A stretch of 64,000 nucleotides of DNA from Metaphire vulgaris (GCA_018105865.1 CM030869.1:124001-188000); one strand, 5' to 3'; positions 34,590 to 47,025 are shown, counted from the first letter of the stretch. Program-made: numbers and translations. The notes: generated by a model from the letters alone, not told the origin.

Positions 34590-35370
34590 GAGTAATAATG
34601 CTAACCATATTAGTTTAAAGTAAATGCCATGAATCTTTATATTTTTATAATAAAAAGCTGATTCTGGTTCAGTTTTATTCGCTAGATGGCCAAATATCAC
34701 TCGCGTTAGAGGCTAATGGTCTAGCATTGCGAAAGGTAGTAGCATGGTTCCCTTATATTTTGAATTTTTAACATAGATAGTACATTCCTTGTTATTTGAA
34801 CATAACAATTGGATGCCGTTCAATTTAGTATATATTTATATCTCTGGTTATTAATATAAACCACATTAGTTTAATGCAAATATATTGAATCCTTATATTT
34901 TTATAGTAAAAATGCCGATTCTCGTTCAATTTCATTCGCAAGATGGCGAACAATCACTTGCTTATACACCAAAGTTCTAGTGTTGCGAAAGGTAGCACCA
35001 TGGTATCTTATATTTTGAATTTTCAACTTAAATATTAAATTCTTTTTTATTTTATTATAATACTTCGATGCTCTTCCATTTAATATATATTTACATCTCT
35101 AAGTAGTAATACCAACCATATTAGTTTAAAGTAATATATAGAATTGCTAATATTTTTATAATAAAAGCCGTCTATGGTTCAGTTTCATTCGATAGAGGGC
35201 CAAAATCACTTGCTTATAAACTAAAATCGTGGCATTGCGAAAGGTAGCACACTGGTGTTTTATATTTTGGATATATGACTTAAATATTAAATTCTTATTT
35301 ATTTAATTATAATATTTGAATGCTTTTCAATTTAATATATATTTCTACCTCTGAGTAGTAATATTAGTTT
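34590..35370 (+). repeat. Three tandem copies of a 250-bp repeat
   Basis: The mark ggttcagttt(t/c)attcg or its variant recurs near 34666, 34922 and 35173, a period of about 250 bp. Each unit also has attgcgaaaggtag, ataacaattggatg-like and ttaatatatatttatatctctg-like stretches. Confidence 0.7.
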
Positions 35371-35408
35371 TTGCGGATGGATTTGAAGTACCATCGATTG
35401 ATACCCTT

Positions 35409-35818
35409 GGGGCCTTTCCATTAATTATGTCAACAATTTTTGGGCAATTTTTGACACCCTCCCTCCTTGTCAACAACTGTCAACTTTCACTTACCCCCCA
35501 TAATTACGTCAACAACTCTTGACCCCCCCCCCAAGATCAATGACAGGTCCCAATAACAAGGTTATTATTTTTGTGGCGATGATCATTTTTCCCTTTTTCC
35601 TCATCAAGTGTCAAGACGTGGTGGTGATTACCTTTTTTCTAATGCTTTTTTCCATTGTAATAAGTAGTATTCTATGAAATTTCCTATTTTTTGATTATTT
35701 AAAAAAAGTGAAATTGTTGACGTCAACTTCTCTTGACCCCCTCCCCTCTGTCAACAAATGTCAAACTTTTCCAAACCTCCTCCCCCCTAAATTGTTGACG
35801 TAATTAATGGACAGCCCC
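35409..35818. mobile_element. GGGGCTGTCC-family MITE, copy 2
   Basis: About 410 bp; left end ggcctttccattaattatgt (decayed) and right end cgtaattaatggacagcccc. Opposite in orientation to copy 3 at 36085. The empty site is preserved at 26883-26990. Confidence 0.85.
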
Positions 35819-35854
35819 TTGAGTAGGCCTATTAGAAATGGTGCTACAGAAGTG

Positions 35855-35856
<2 letters not shown>

Positions 35857-35946
<90 letters not shown>
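35857..35946. repeat. (ATT)n microsatellite
   Basis: About 30 ATT copies. Confidence 0.95.
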
Positions 35947-35984
35947 GATTTAAAGACATTTGTTGCCGCGTTTATTTTTTCGTT

Positions 35985-37085
35985 GATCTAAAGGAGACTA
36001 AAGCGAAATCTTTCATAGATAAACCTGTAAGTAAAGGCGGTTATAGGTCTATGTGAAGAATTAGCCTACTATTCACACAGAAAAGGGGCTGTCCATTAAT
36101 TACGTCAACAATTTAGGGGGGAGGGGGTTTGAAAAAGTTTGACAATTGTTGACAGTGGGAGGGGGTCAAGAGAAGTTGACGTCAACAATTTCATCTTTTA
36201 CAAATAATCAAAAATAGGAAATTTCATGAAATGCTACTTATTACAATGGAAAAAATCATGGCAAAAAGGTCATCACCACCACATTTTGACATTATATGAG
36301 AAAAAGTTTAAAAATGGTCATCACCGCCAAAAAATAATAACCTTGTTATTGGGACCTGTCATTGATCTTAGGGGGGGTCAAAAGTTTTTGACGTAATTAT
36401 GGGGGGTTAAGTGAAAGTTGACAGTTGACAAGGGGGAGGGGGTCAAAAATTGCCCAGAAATTGTTGACATAATTAATGGACAGCCCCCCAGACCTATTTT
36501 ACTGTAGAAGAACTATTTTACTCGCCGTCTCTTTCTCTGCGATAGAAGTCGAACATTGGCCAGTCAGAAGAGAGTCTGTTTATAGTAATTAAACAAAGAA
36601 CGTAATCCAAACAGTCGACTGTTCATCACTTGAAGTTAGATGCCACGGTGCCATCAATTGGGTTCTAGATAGTAGATACTTCCATAAATGGCCACAGAAA
36701 CTACTTCATTCCAAACCGGGATCAACCCCCGGTGCAACAACAACGACAACCGATGCACAGACAATGGCAACGTCTGTTAGCGACCTAAATCCGATCGTTT
36801 CTGCGCTACGGTTGAATAATGAGCAAGAAGAAACAGCAATAGTTAACATCCATCTAATCTCTTTCGCTTGATTTACACACTTAGTCTTCGACGCAAAATC
36901 CCTCACAATTCGACATTTATGCAGAACAAACGCCTACAGTCGAGCCGCTGCCTTGTTGACCATTTAATGGGCCATAGTACAAAGCAGGTGAGACTCCTAC
37001 GCACTCTCCCATCCCTCAGTACCTTCTTAAATGGTACACGTCATTGGTCGCGCTTTGGCGCCTGAGAAGAGGACTGGGGGAGGTG
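35985..37085 (-). repeat. R1 segment, copy 2, interrupted by a MITE
   Basis: Matches 7795-8345 in order: actaaagcgaaatc...cctgtaagtaaagg, gccgtctctttctctgcg, caattcgacatttatgcag, the hairpin at about 36940-36988 and an attggtcgcgctt region. The MITE at 36085-36487 splits it. Where copy 1 has the donor-like gtgagt (minus strand), this copy has gcgagt. Confidence 0.5.
36085..36487. mobile_element. GGGGCTGTCC-family MITE, copy 3
   Basis: 403 bp with ends GGGGCTGTCCATTAATTACG and ATAATTAATGGACAGCCCC, the best preserved copy. Internal inverted pairs (tgacgtcaacaatttc type) make it largely palindromic at the ends. The target duplication is unclear. Confidence 0.9.
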
Positions 37086-37095
37086 GTGTAATAGA

Positions 37096-37273
37096 CAGTG
37101 GCGGCTCCACCGGGGGGGAGGTCAGAGGGCCCGTGCCCCCTATTGAGTGCCTAGCCCCCTGTTGGGACCCTATACTTAATGCTACATACATTAAACAACA
37201 AATGGTTGGCCCCCATGATTAGAAGTTGCCACCCCAACGGCCCCCCACTTGCCAAATCCTAGAGCCGCCACTG
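37096..37273. mobile_element. hAT-like MITE (TIR CAGTGGCGGCTC)
   Basis: 178 bp, ends CAGTGGCGGCTCCACC and TAGAGCCGCCACTG, perfect 8-bp duplication gtaataga at 37088-37095 and 37274-37281. Inverted relative of 17224-17400. Confidence 0.95.
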
Positions 37274-37973
37274 GTAATAGATCGGGGTTCTACAATTAAT
37301 GACTCATTAAGGCGAAATAGTATTCTACGTAGAAACCCTCTTCCTAGTCTAATATTGCAAGAGATATAATTTAGTATAATAGTAATATAATAAAGAGGAA
37401 ATTGACTACAAAGTTTTTATGACCTAGACTATGGAACAACCTGCCTATTGAACTGAGAAATATTAACAATATTTCTTTCACTTTAAAATGTTTAATTTTC
37501 AATAACCAAGTCTCTGACAAGTTGTAACTTAGTTAAGAATTAACTACCTTAACGGATTTAAAATTCCTCAAGATTCTCTTAATCATTTATTACTTTCTAT
37601 ACTCTTCTATATTATTATTCATGCCACTTCTAAGTACCTTAGCTAAATACTCTACATGTAATTTTGTCACTTCTAAATTCCTAAACCAAATAGATTGACC
37701 GTCTTACGGGCTTTATACCCTTTGGCCAACCCATTTCTCAAATTAACTATATATTTTTACATATTATGATGGGTTTTTTCACATGATAATAATTGAATTA
37801 AATTTGTATGTTTAATTTCTGTATGTGTAATCTTGAGACATAAATTGATTGATTGATTGATTGATTGATAACTCATGATGTGTTTATGATGAAAAATATT
37901 TCTTCCAAACTATCCATAATTTGAGTGCAGGCACAAATAATGAAAGCTACAATAAGAACATTAAGAATTTGTT
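37274..37973. other. AT-rich 3' flank of collagen cluster A
   Basis: No gene; a (GATT)n run at about 37846-37866. It may contain the 3' UTR of the collagen exon ending at 37974, but no clear polyadenylation site stands out. Confidence 0.4.
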
Positions 37974-38130
37974 TCAAATTAAGCAAAGCAAACTGGTCCA
38001 ATTTCTAGACCACACTATTGGCCCTCGATCTTTGCCAAAGTCAGTGGAGGCAATGTCCTCGATCGGAAGGCACGCTGTTTCTTCTGTGGCGAACTGAAAC
38101 GCAGTGGGGCCCCCAAACATCCATCCGATT
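37974..38130 (-). CDS. Fibrillar collagen COLFI propeptide, terminal exon (cluster A)
   Basis: After a poly-T tract and TTTTAG acceptor the frame reads TAFQFATEETACLPIEDIAS, then TDFGKDRGPIVW, ending at a stop at 37974. This matches the end of COLFI domains (pattern V.EY.T.....LPI.DIAP.D.G......DIGPVCF). The canonical final Cys-Phe is replaced by Val-Trp with ten extra residues, so the very end may be altered or frame-shifted. About 30 COLFI residues expected before this exon are missing from the window. Confidence 0.75.
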
Positions 38131-38236
38131 CTAAAACAAAAAAAAAAAAAAAAGGAGGTAAATATTTTTGCATAAATGTTCAACATTATTCTTCACTCTT
38201 CAATGTAGATGTTGGTGCAAATCTCCTTTGCAAGAT

Positions 38237-38424
<188 letters not shown>

Positions 38425-38479
38425 GTCTTCAATTGGCTGTAAAGAAGGTCAAAAGTAAATGAAGAAACTTAAAATTTAC

Positions 38480-38555
38480 CAGAAATCTATTTCTGATTTC
38501 TTCACCAAACCAAATTCTTCTCTTCTCACCAATGTACAAAAGTGGTTTTTGGAAT
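38480..38555 (-). pseudogene. Fibrillar collagen COLFI exon 2 (cluster A), frame-shifted
   Basis: 76 nt between TTTTGCAG and GTAAAT. The first part reads IPKTTFVHW, and after a shift of frame EKRRIWFGEEIRNRFL, the KKHVWFGE-type block of COLFI. One base too many (or two missing) near 38528 breaks the frame. The end RFL joins in phase to FKYT of the exon at 18559-18715. Confidence 0.7.
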
Positions 38556-38797
38556 CTGCAAAAGACAACAGGGACTTTTGAGCCAAATTAGACAGAATGG
38601 ACAATGCACTTCTAGTGGAGGCAGCCTCAATTCAGTGTTAAAGCTCTCCATGGAAAAGAGAGACAAATTCTTCTGAAATGAGTGAATTTATATTTAAGCC
38701 TTTTCAAAAGGCAAAACATAACATTTTGTAAAGGCGTTGTGTAAGGTCTCAAGAAGGAAGTGAGAAATGAAGCTTGCATTTAGATTGTGCCATGTAC

Positions 38798-38901
38798 CTG
38801 GTTTGGTGCTGCATAGACACAGGTGTGCATGGTCTTCATGTCACAGTAAGCTTCAAAAGAGTCCGACGTAGAACCTTGATTTGGATCAATCCAGTAATTT
38901 C
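38798..38901 (-). CDS. Fibrillar collagen COLFI exon 1 (cluster A)
   Basis: Between TTGTTCAG and GTACAT; frame GNYWIDPNQGSTSDSFEAYC followed by DMKTMHTCVYAAPNQ. This is the most diagnostic COLFI block (G.YWIDPN.G...DA..VYC.M....TC), which includes the Ca2+-binding DPNxG loop and Cys residues of the trimerising C-propeptide. The exon ends on a codon boundary. Confidence 0.9.
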
Positions 38902-39631
38902 CTGAACAAAACAATCATAATACTGATAGAAAACACGGCATTGGCACAAGTAACTATGGCAACAGTCTCATCATTATGAGAAATATCTCACAGTCAAACA
39001 TCAATGACAGTGACAATGCACACGCACACAAACACACACACACACACACCAAGATGGCGGACAAAATAACTGATCATTGGTGCTGTGGTTGTAGTCCAGT
39101 GGTCTGTCAGTCTGAGGTCAAGATTCAATGTGTCAGAATATTTTGGGTTGCTTTTTGTCCCAAGGTCTCACCTTCCCATTTGATTATGCTTCTACTGGGC
39201 ACATAGGGTCAGGTACTTACTTGGTAGAGAGAAAGGTGGTGAGGGAGCAGCTGACAACCACCTTCATTCAGCTGATGGTCTCCTAAAGACACCGAATGCC
39301 TACAGAATGACCTTCTGAACTGCAGTCTTTTTCTGCTTTCTCCAACTTCTTGCACATTCCCAGTCATATATTGCTTCTAATCTGTCAAGAAGTCAATTGT
39401 CATAATTGCCATAATTAGACAAAAGTGCCAGGAATTCCGAAATGGAATCTAATTCATCTGGTGACTGCTTTTCATAAAGCACTTTAAGCACTAGAAAGTA
39501 GAAAAGCTGCTGTGTAAATACTTCTGTGGAGAGGCTGAGCAGCAGTCAGGGATCTTAACCATGCCTCTGGAGCCACAAATGGTAACAACTGTTAGTACAA
39601 GCCACCATCATCAAATAAAAACTCATCTATC

Positions 39632-39759
39632 GCTTTCAAAGTCAGGATGAGAAAGAGACAAATGGCAACAGGTCCTGGTCGGCGACTGCTTCGTTCCTCT
39701 CGGGTCTTTGACCAAATCAATGAGAGCTTCATCAATTGTCTTGTCATTTGCAGTGATTC
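39632..39759 (-). CDS. Fibrillar collagen C-propeptide start exon (cluster A)
   Basis: After CTTACAG the frame GITANDKTIDEALIDLVKDP continues RGTKQSPTRTCCHLSLSHPD and FES. It corresponds to the C-propeptide entry (pattern I..p.GS...PARTC.DL...HP.w.SG). The first Gly codon needs one more G than is present in the run at the acceptor. No GT donor follows FES (the sequence reads gatagatgag), so the downstream splice site is mutated or mis-called. Confidence 0.8.
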
Positions 39760-39959
39760 CTGTAAGTTACCAATGAATTGTAATGATAGTCATGACTCTC
39801 ACATTGGTCATTAATTAGCTCAACACTCAATCAATCCAAACAGATTTGTTACATAGTTATAATAGTTGAGATACAATAAATACAAATAGGACAAACTGCA
39901 TGTCTTCAGCTTCTATGACCAATCAAAGAAATTGCTGGAGAGAATGCCACATACTGTAC

Positions 39960-40013
39960 CTTGGCCTCTTTAATTTCACTTTCTTCTGTAGTGGCGACAT
40001 CTGGATGATCTTC
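39960..40013 (-). CDS. Collagen linker exon (54 nt, cluster A)
   Basis: Exactly 54 nt from ATTTCAG to GTACAG: EDHPDVATTEESEIKEAK. Acidic, non-helical, and placed between the triple helix exons and the C-propeptide, where the telopeptide and propeptide cleavage region lies in fibrillar procollagens. Confidence 0.6.
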
Positions 40014-40982
40014 CTGAAATGAAGAGCAAACAGGAGAGTTAGCAAGATGACACTATGGCAGCTGGATACGACATCCACAGGCACTTATGCCTTAAGCACA
40101 AAATCTGTCAAATCTTTCAATAGTCTTTGGATATTTTTCATAATCTGCCTTTCTATAGCACTAAGACAAAGAGTGAATACAGACTGAAATAGATCAAAAG
40201 TCCTTGGCTGGGTTTCAGTGGGAATCAGTTGCATCAAAGCTACATACTAATTAGAGGCCCTACTGCTTTCTATATTTCTCCTGTTCGGCTAATCATCCAC
40301 GACATAATCTAGCACCAAGGCTAGTGCTTCACTTCTAAGACATAATGTAGTCTTTGATTGGATGTATTGTGATCGTGAAGCATTATATAATAATACGGGC
40401 TAGGGTTAGGGTTTGATTTTGGGTTATGATTAAGACTATAGTTACTAAAGCACGGATGACTTTTAATTTATAGCACAATTCATGCTTCCTCGAATTACGT
40501 GCTAATGTCGTCGCACAAATGTCGGTGAACCATAATTATGAGTACAAAGACGTGAATCCATTCAACAAAAACTGAACAATTACCAGAAGAGGATCCGGTC
40601 CTTTCAGTCGACTGAAAACCCAATCCAGGTTGAGTATCCATTGGTTGATGCAAAGCCATTCCCCTACAATTTTCCAGTTCAGCTTAGATCAGTAATTAAT
40701 TACAATATTAACTTTTAATGTGCAAATAATTATAACAAAAAGTCTTACATCGTGAAATGCACTTATAATAATGAAAAATGTCACAGTCTCGGTAACCAGC
40801 AACGACCAATAAGATGACATCATCAGGACACCAAGCAACACAAATTCTCTGCACAGCATTCAGGTTTAAGAAATTTCTATAAATGAAGTCATAATTAAAG
40901 TCTGAAATACTCATTTTAAACTTTTTGCCATAAAAAACATTTTAAAAAAAACGTTCTCAAAAACATTAAGCAGCATACTTAC

Positions 40983-41006
40983 ATTACCAGGTGGCCCAGG
41001 GGGTCC
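40983..41006 (-). CDS. Collagen Gly-X-Y exon (cluster A)
   Basis: 24 nt between GTTTTAG and GTAAGT: GPPGPPGN. Intact frame and consensus splice sites. Confidence 0.65.
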
Positions 41007-41263
41007 CTAAAACAAAAGTATAATGGCTTCTCAATTAGTATAAGAATTAACTAAGTAAAGAAATAACTTAATAAATAGAGAGCTATTAGCAATGACCAAA
41101 TAAATACCCATGTAACAAGCAACTGCTTCAATTCTTATTCAACTGACTTGCTGCATTCTTCTTTCTTATTTAAAACGACTCATTGGATTTAATTAACTGC
41201 ATTTTCCATTCTAAATAAGTAAAGTATCATTGGAAACTGTAATGCATAAATTCAGTGGCTTAC

Positions 41264-41299
41264 CAGTTGTCCCGTGGGGCAACTCGGTCCTTTTGGACC
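41264..41299 (-). CDS. Collagen Gly-X-Y exon (cluster A)
   Basis: 36 nt between TTCTTAG and GTAAGC: GPKGPSCPTGQL. One Gly is replaced by Cys. Length is a multiple of nine. Confidence 0.65.
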
Positions 41300-42091
41300 C
41301 TAAGAAAAAAAGCAGAAATCTTCATGAGACAGAAGTGAATTACAGATGCAGCAAATCAAAGCAACGTCTCAAATTCCTCTTTGGCTTTCATTTAAGTCAC
41401 ACACACAGCACTCGGCCTCTTGAGGAAATTCCTATAATTTCCAATTCTGGACAAGGCTTTTATTTGTATTCTAAATCCACTGCTGCACTTCAAATATTCT
41501 CAGGAGGACGATAACTAACATCATAAAAGAGAACACTACTTAAAGTGAAAAGCTTAAAAACTGAATTTTATTAAATAAAATTTTGCAATGAGATGTGTTT
41601 TAGTATCTTGAACTGATAATAGTGTAGGATTAGTGGCATCCCAGTGCATTCAGATCAACTGCACTTCCAAAGGACTGCTAAAATGCACTTCACTAAGCAG
41701 AGTTGACATTAAGAGAAGTTGAAGAACATATGTGACAATAAGCATGTTTGACTGAAATTCTGTGAACAATGCTATCAAGACCAGCTGTAATCAGAAGTGC
41801 TCAGTAAAGTATTAAGGTAGCAAATATCAAGTACAAGTATGTAATGTGTTATTGGATTACATGAAAAACAAAGTAAAACAAGTAAAATGGAAACAGAAAC
41901 CAATCCATGAAAGACTACCTTTGAAGAATCACAAAAGAAACAACGACAAACCTTAAAACAGACACTGGAGAACAGCTGAGGAGTTCAAAGTCTGAAACTG
42001 AACATGATAATAAAAAGGCATTGGCTAGAAATGGCTCAGAAACAGCTAAATAATTATAAATTATACACAAAATAGATCCATACTCAGGTAC

Positions 42092-42154
42092 AGGTCTTCC
42101 AGGCAGTCCATCTTTTCCAGACAATGCAGAAGATCCAATGTGACCTGGTTTGCC
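42092..42154 (-). CDS. Collagen Gly-X-Y exon (cluster A)
   Basis: 63 nt between GTTTTTAG and GTACCT: GKPGHIGSSALSGKDGLPGR and P. One Gly is replaced by Ala. No clear further helix exon was found upstream (42155-45000), so most of a normal collagen helix is absent. Confidence 0.7.
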
Positions 42155-43179
42155 CTAAAAACAAACCACAAAACAGTCGATGCCACAGTCCAGCCAAACA
42201 ACAGCCATTAGCAATGGACTGATCATTCAGCATTTGGACCATTTTCTGGTTGGCTTGAATCAATTCAAAACTCAAATAAAAACTGAAAATTCATTTAATC
42301 AGCAACACCCTTTCACTTCAAAGTTCTTCTGAATGCTCTGCCACTGATCCTGGCCGATCATCGCCACGTTCCACTCACTTTAACTTCCCTGGGAAAAAGA
42401 TATCAACAGTCAAAACATGTTAATGCTCAAATGGACTCTTGCTTATTCCCAGCTTCTATTCATTCTATCAAGAACCAATGATGAAGTTCACTCAGTCAGT
42501 GGCCATAGTTCATACCAGCAATGTCTTCTTCACACCATACCTTCTTCTCTTTGGAAAAAGGGCAGTGATGTGTTTGGAAACCTATTCATCTCTTTGGTTA
42601 ATCTTTCATTGACTGTTGAGAGACTTCCTCTGTCCTCTTCATATGTTGAGCTGTTAAAAAGCTTCTGATGAGAACTTCTCTTGATCCAGAAAACTGCAGC
42701 TTGTGAAAAGTTAGAAAATTTCTTGAGCTGAGTAACAGATCAACAAAAGTAAAGAAGCCACATAATAGTAATAATTTTGCCTGTTTGCCAATTTTACCAT
42801 AGGTTCCATAAAAATAACAGCAGAGATTTAAAGAATTAAAAAAGAATTTGATCTCACTACCTCGTTTTTGTGTCTAATTGTGGAATTGTGGATCCCAAGC
42901 TTTTGAAAATTGTCATTTGTAGCTCACACCTTCTATGTGTTTGGCCATCCCTGTAATAGATAATACAAAGCTATAAACCTAATGGAACATCAAGACAGAC
43001 ATTCTACTTTTGAACTAGTAAATTTTGCTTTAAACTGCATTAAAATGCAGTTACAATAAAGTAGTACTTGAAACGCTCTACAAATTGAAAGCAATTGAAG
43101 ACAATTTAATTCCAACAGTTAAGAATTACCGGTAGCTTTCTTCGATTAGCAATGAATATTTAAGTGAGTTTATAAATTG
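42155..43179. other. No convincing exon
   Basis: A possible minor Gly-X-Y remnant lies near 42340-42395 on the minus strand (TTTCCCAG acceptor, then GGAAGTTAAAG), too short to call. Confidence 0.35.
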
Positions 43180-43680
43180 GCACTATAGAAGTTGACGATT
43201 GGATTAGATAAAGAGCGCTAGCAATAATTGCAGTATATAACTCGCATCTCTCAAGATGAAAACGCATGCATTAAAAAATAGCAATATAAAGATCCTAGGC
43301 TGCATATGAAGAGTTGCCCTTGTTAAAATGGCCGATTTGTATAGAAACAGAGTGGTCCTCACCTTACGCAAAATACTTAGATCGATGGCATTTCACCATT
43401 TATTTGACATTAAATTATAGTTTCTGTTATTTTTCTAATATTTTGATCACTGAGTCTATTCTGAATACAAAAATTTAACCTGCTGAGTAATTGGTTAGAA
43501 CTGACATCTTCAGTTTTAAAATGTTTATAACTTTAATTATGAGTCAAAATATTTCAATGCTTGTTTCTGATTTAAATACAGTCATCAACACTGATATATG
43601 TCTTGTTAATAAGTTTAACTTCTTGTTTTGTTAGCCACAGGATGTGTTATTGAGAAATAAATTGATTGATTGAAAATTCA
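43180..43680 (+). repeat. R2 dispersed repeat, copy 3
   Basis: Opens with ggcactatagaagttgacg, shared with 48433 and loosely with 61441, and contains ttagatcgatggcatttc as in the other R2 copies. Ends near the tetranucleotide attgattg. Confidence 0.5.
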
Positions 43681-45164
43681 AAATAATTTTGCTCTCTACA
43701 GTTTTATCTCATCTTTCTAACAATGCCTAAACCTAATTTCAACCTTTTAATCAAGTAAAATGAATGTGATATAGAAAACCAGATGTAAAATTTCTGCTTC
43801 AAAAATAAAATAACTAAAATGCCTTTTCCCAATTTGTGCTTAAAAGTAAATGCATTGATATTAATGTTGCTGTTGGGGCATTTAGAATCGAGAATATTGT
43901 TCAAAAGCAGCACATTCCCTACATTTGAAAAAACTTTCATTAAATACTCCGAAGTTTTAGAACTTGCCATAAATTTCATATAAACATTGCTTACACAATT
44001 TTCTTCTTTTGTATAATTTTCCCATATTTGCAACATTAACGCAGGAATGTGTTACAGCGATTTTCTAGATAAATTACCAACACGTTGCCATGGAAACATT
44101 GCATAATGACAAAGCATTCAATGGCAAACTAATTTCACTGTTTTATCTAAAACTGAGCGAAGGCAAATTCTGTCGTTTCCTGCAATCACAGCTCCTCTGT
44201 AGACCGCAATTGAAACTAATAGAACCCAATTACCTGTTTTTTTTACAAAGAGTCACAATTGGACCAAATGAACAAATCACATAAAAGCAAGAACCTGAAG
44301 ATGACTCACTATCATAAATACAGAAGAAGTAAATCGGCGGAAGGAAGGATGGCGATCGGTTGAGATATCACCACATTGTTCATCTAAACAAATAATGTTA
44401 ATAATGAGGCAATATTCAAAAATATCTCTCTTGGTAAAAAGTTAGACTGATAAACTTCCAATCAAAAACAGACGAATGCAATGAATCATACAGCACAGAA
44501 ATTGATTCAAAGCATGACATGCACAGAAGTCATCCATTCCAATGCACAAATAATCATTTTGACTGCCGAGGCCTCTCCTGCTTCACAATTTCCTATAATC
44601 CCATTTCTATGCATAAGAAAATGCACTACAGTATGTGAAAATAATTTGCTCGTTGATAAATTCTTCCTGGAGTTCTATTTTAAAATTTGATGCCTGAACT
44701 AAGCAGCAGTGATCTGAGACCTAAAAGTTTAAATTCAATTTTCTGATTTAAAACCTGAACATGACGAAATTTCTTTGAATTCCATTTGTTTCAGGTGCGA
44801 GAGAAAGGTAAAACTTCTGTCATCAGAAATCCCTGGCTGATCCTCAGATGATCATACGTGCTGTCAGTGGTACAACAGTTCAAAACATTATTATTCAAAA
44901 CTTGGCAATGAATTCCACTCATTAACTGTTCTAATATAGAAGACTCTTCCCTAATTTTAATATGATATGACTGCTTGCAAACATTTATTACCTACAGATG
45001 CTTCCTAAAGCGAGGATGATGCTTTCAAATACTGTCAGAGCTCTGAAACTGATCTATAAAACGTCCAAATAATCTCATAATCTCCAAAAGAATCAGCAAC
45101 ATTTTCATGCGAACTTTTGACACTTTCTATTAAATTTACGTTGTGGTGCTAGAGTCCCGTCAAT
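43681..45164. other. No recognised gene
   Basis: AT-rich. Short frames such as the minus-strand 110-codon frame at 43704-44036 have no domain or splice context. Confidence 0.4.
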
Positions 45165-45170
45165 GAGCTG

Positions 45171-45260
45171 ATTGGTCCGTTTATTGACACGTGGAGCACG
45201 TCATTAGGCGTCCTTCCAAATGCGCTATATAAATTTTAGGTTAGGTCGCGCTGTCTCCAT
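45171..45260 (+). promoter_or_regulatory. Candidate RNA polymerase II promoter
   Basis: On the plus strand: inverted CCAAT (ATTGG) at 45171, E-box CACGTG at 45188-45193, CRE-like ACGTCA at 45198-45203, TATATAAA at 45226-45233, then a GC-rich stretch. Order and spacing suit a TATA promoter starting near 45258. No downstream coding exon was recognised, and gcgctatataaatt also resembles a LINE/SINE tail. Confidence 0.35.
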
Positions 45261-46072
45261 GGAACTATAGTTCGCTTTTACGGACTACTTTTCGGCGGGG
45301 CGCCCGTCTCGACAACTACCAGAATAAAGCTCATCCGTGGCATCTAAATGCAGCGTGTTGTGGTCTAATGCCTTCAGATAGAAATAAATTACGATGATTC
45401 TATTTTATTCTTTAAAAACACAAATATTCAAATAGATAGAAATCCAGCTCTAATATATTACTGTACCCAATGCAAAAGAGACAAGATTCATGTAGGCATC
45501 GATCTAACTATAGCGTAAACGTAATTTACTTCAGTCGTTCTACAATACGCCATATTTAAAAGAGCTGAAGTAAGTAAAATCTCGTAAATTTATGTAGCGC
45601 TTTGGGTGATAGTACAGTAAGCGCTGCTTAGTTTTATGCCCTTAATCTTTCTTGAAATAGCTATAGGCATGGTGGTTTGTCGGCCAGGCAAAGGTCAGTG
45701 AATCCACGAGGCGGCGGGTCGGAAGACAGCATTGGTCCTTAAGTTTGCGACGAAAGTCTACAGGTACAGGGCGTTTGTTATTTTACGATGCCCGATAAGT
45801 AATCGATGGAGTCGTTGCGACAACTGGAAGTTGTCATAGTCCGAGTAGTGCAGCCTGATCTCCTTCGCACCGATGGCTGAGAATTCAACTCGGGCTTACA
45901 ACAATTTCCAAGCGACGATAAGAGACAGTTTCCTGGTTTTCCAATTCTGTTTCGACTGAACACATAGGCGGCGGAAGACAATAAAAAGTACCCCGGCCCG
46001 TTTACTATACAGCGGCAGCGGCCCGCGGGGCGCTGAGGGTCGAGGTGCCTAACTAACTTACTCAGTGGCGTA

Positions 46073-46343
46073 GCCAGGATTTTCGGAAGGGGTTTGGTTT
46101 TTAGTTTTTAATGTGACCAACTTTGGAAAAATCCTGAGCAGCAAAAAAGTTATCACCTCTACTTTTTTAGCTGACAAGCAAAAAAGGTCCTCGCCTCTTA
46201 CTTAAACCTTTACCATCTATATCCAAGGGGGTTTGACCCCCAACGACGCGTCAAAAAAATAAAAAATACATGGAAACTCATTAAAAAATGTTTCTGCGGC
46301 AAAGGGGAGACTTTAACCCCTACCCCCCTTGGCTACGCCACTG
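46073..46343. mobile_element. hAT-like MITE (TIR CAGTGGCGTAGCCA)
   Basis: 271 bp, ends CAGTGGCGTAGCCAGG and TTGGCTACGCCACTG, perfect 8-bp duplication aacttact (46065-46072 and 46344-46351). Confidence 0.95.
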
Positions 46344-46351
46344 AACTTACT

Positions 46352-47025
46352 AACGACCGTTCTCCCATCTTCACGGTATGTCTTGGATGGTGGGGGAAAC
46401 GAAGAAATAACTAAAGGGAATACAAAACCCGTGAATATTACAGTGAATGGACATAGAAATGGAAAAAGTCTGGTCATTCAGATGTGTTGGAGGTGTGATT
46501 GAAAGAGACGGCAGTTAGCAAGAAGATATAAAATCAAGAATATCAAAGGGGCTCCATACAATGGGATTGGGAAGGATGAAAAACTATGGAGAAAAACAAC
46601 TGGGGGTGTCCCATAATTCCCGGGGTGTCCATGTCAAGTGTTGTCTTAGACGGTTAGTTTCTCGTAATATAGTCCTAGTCTTGCACTCATCACTATGGAA
46701 TAATTTGCGCAGATGCTGTATTATCCGAAGTACTTACAGTTTGTTCAGGGTATTCGATATATTCAGCTTACGGCGTTTAACAACAAACTTGTCCATTGTA
46801 TGGATGGTGAAGCGCTGTTGAACGATTGAATCGCTGAAGCCGTACGTGAGATTGTTTCCGCGATTTATGCGAACACGGTGGAGATCTAACTGATCCGTTT
46901 CGATCGAGACCCAATTCCGACTGCCCTCTCTGGATGAAACTAGCTCTCTAGCGCCCTCTACTGCTTCTCTGGTGCCCCCGCTCTTTCTGGCACCCTTTGC
47001 TGTCCTTCGGCCCGTCTCCACATTT
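46352..47025. other. No recognised gene
   Basis: Open frames on both strands (for example 46561-46821 plus, 46734-47051 minus) overlap and lack domains. Confidence 0.35.
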
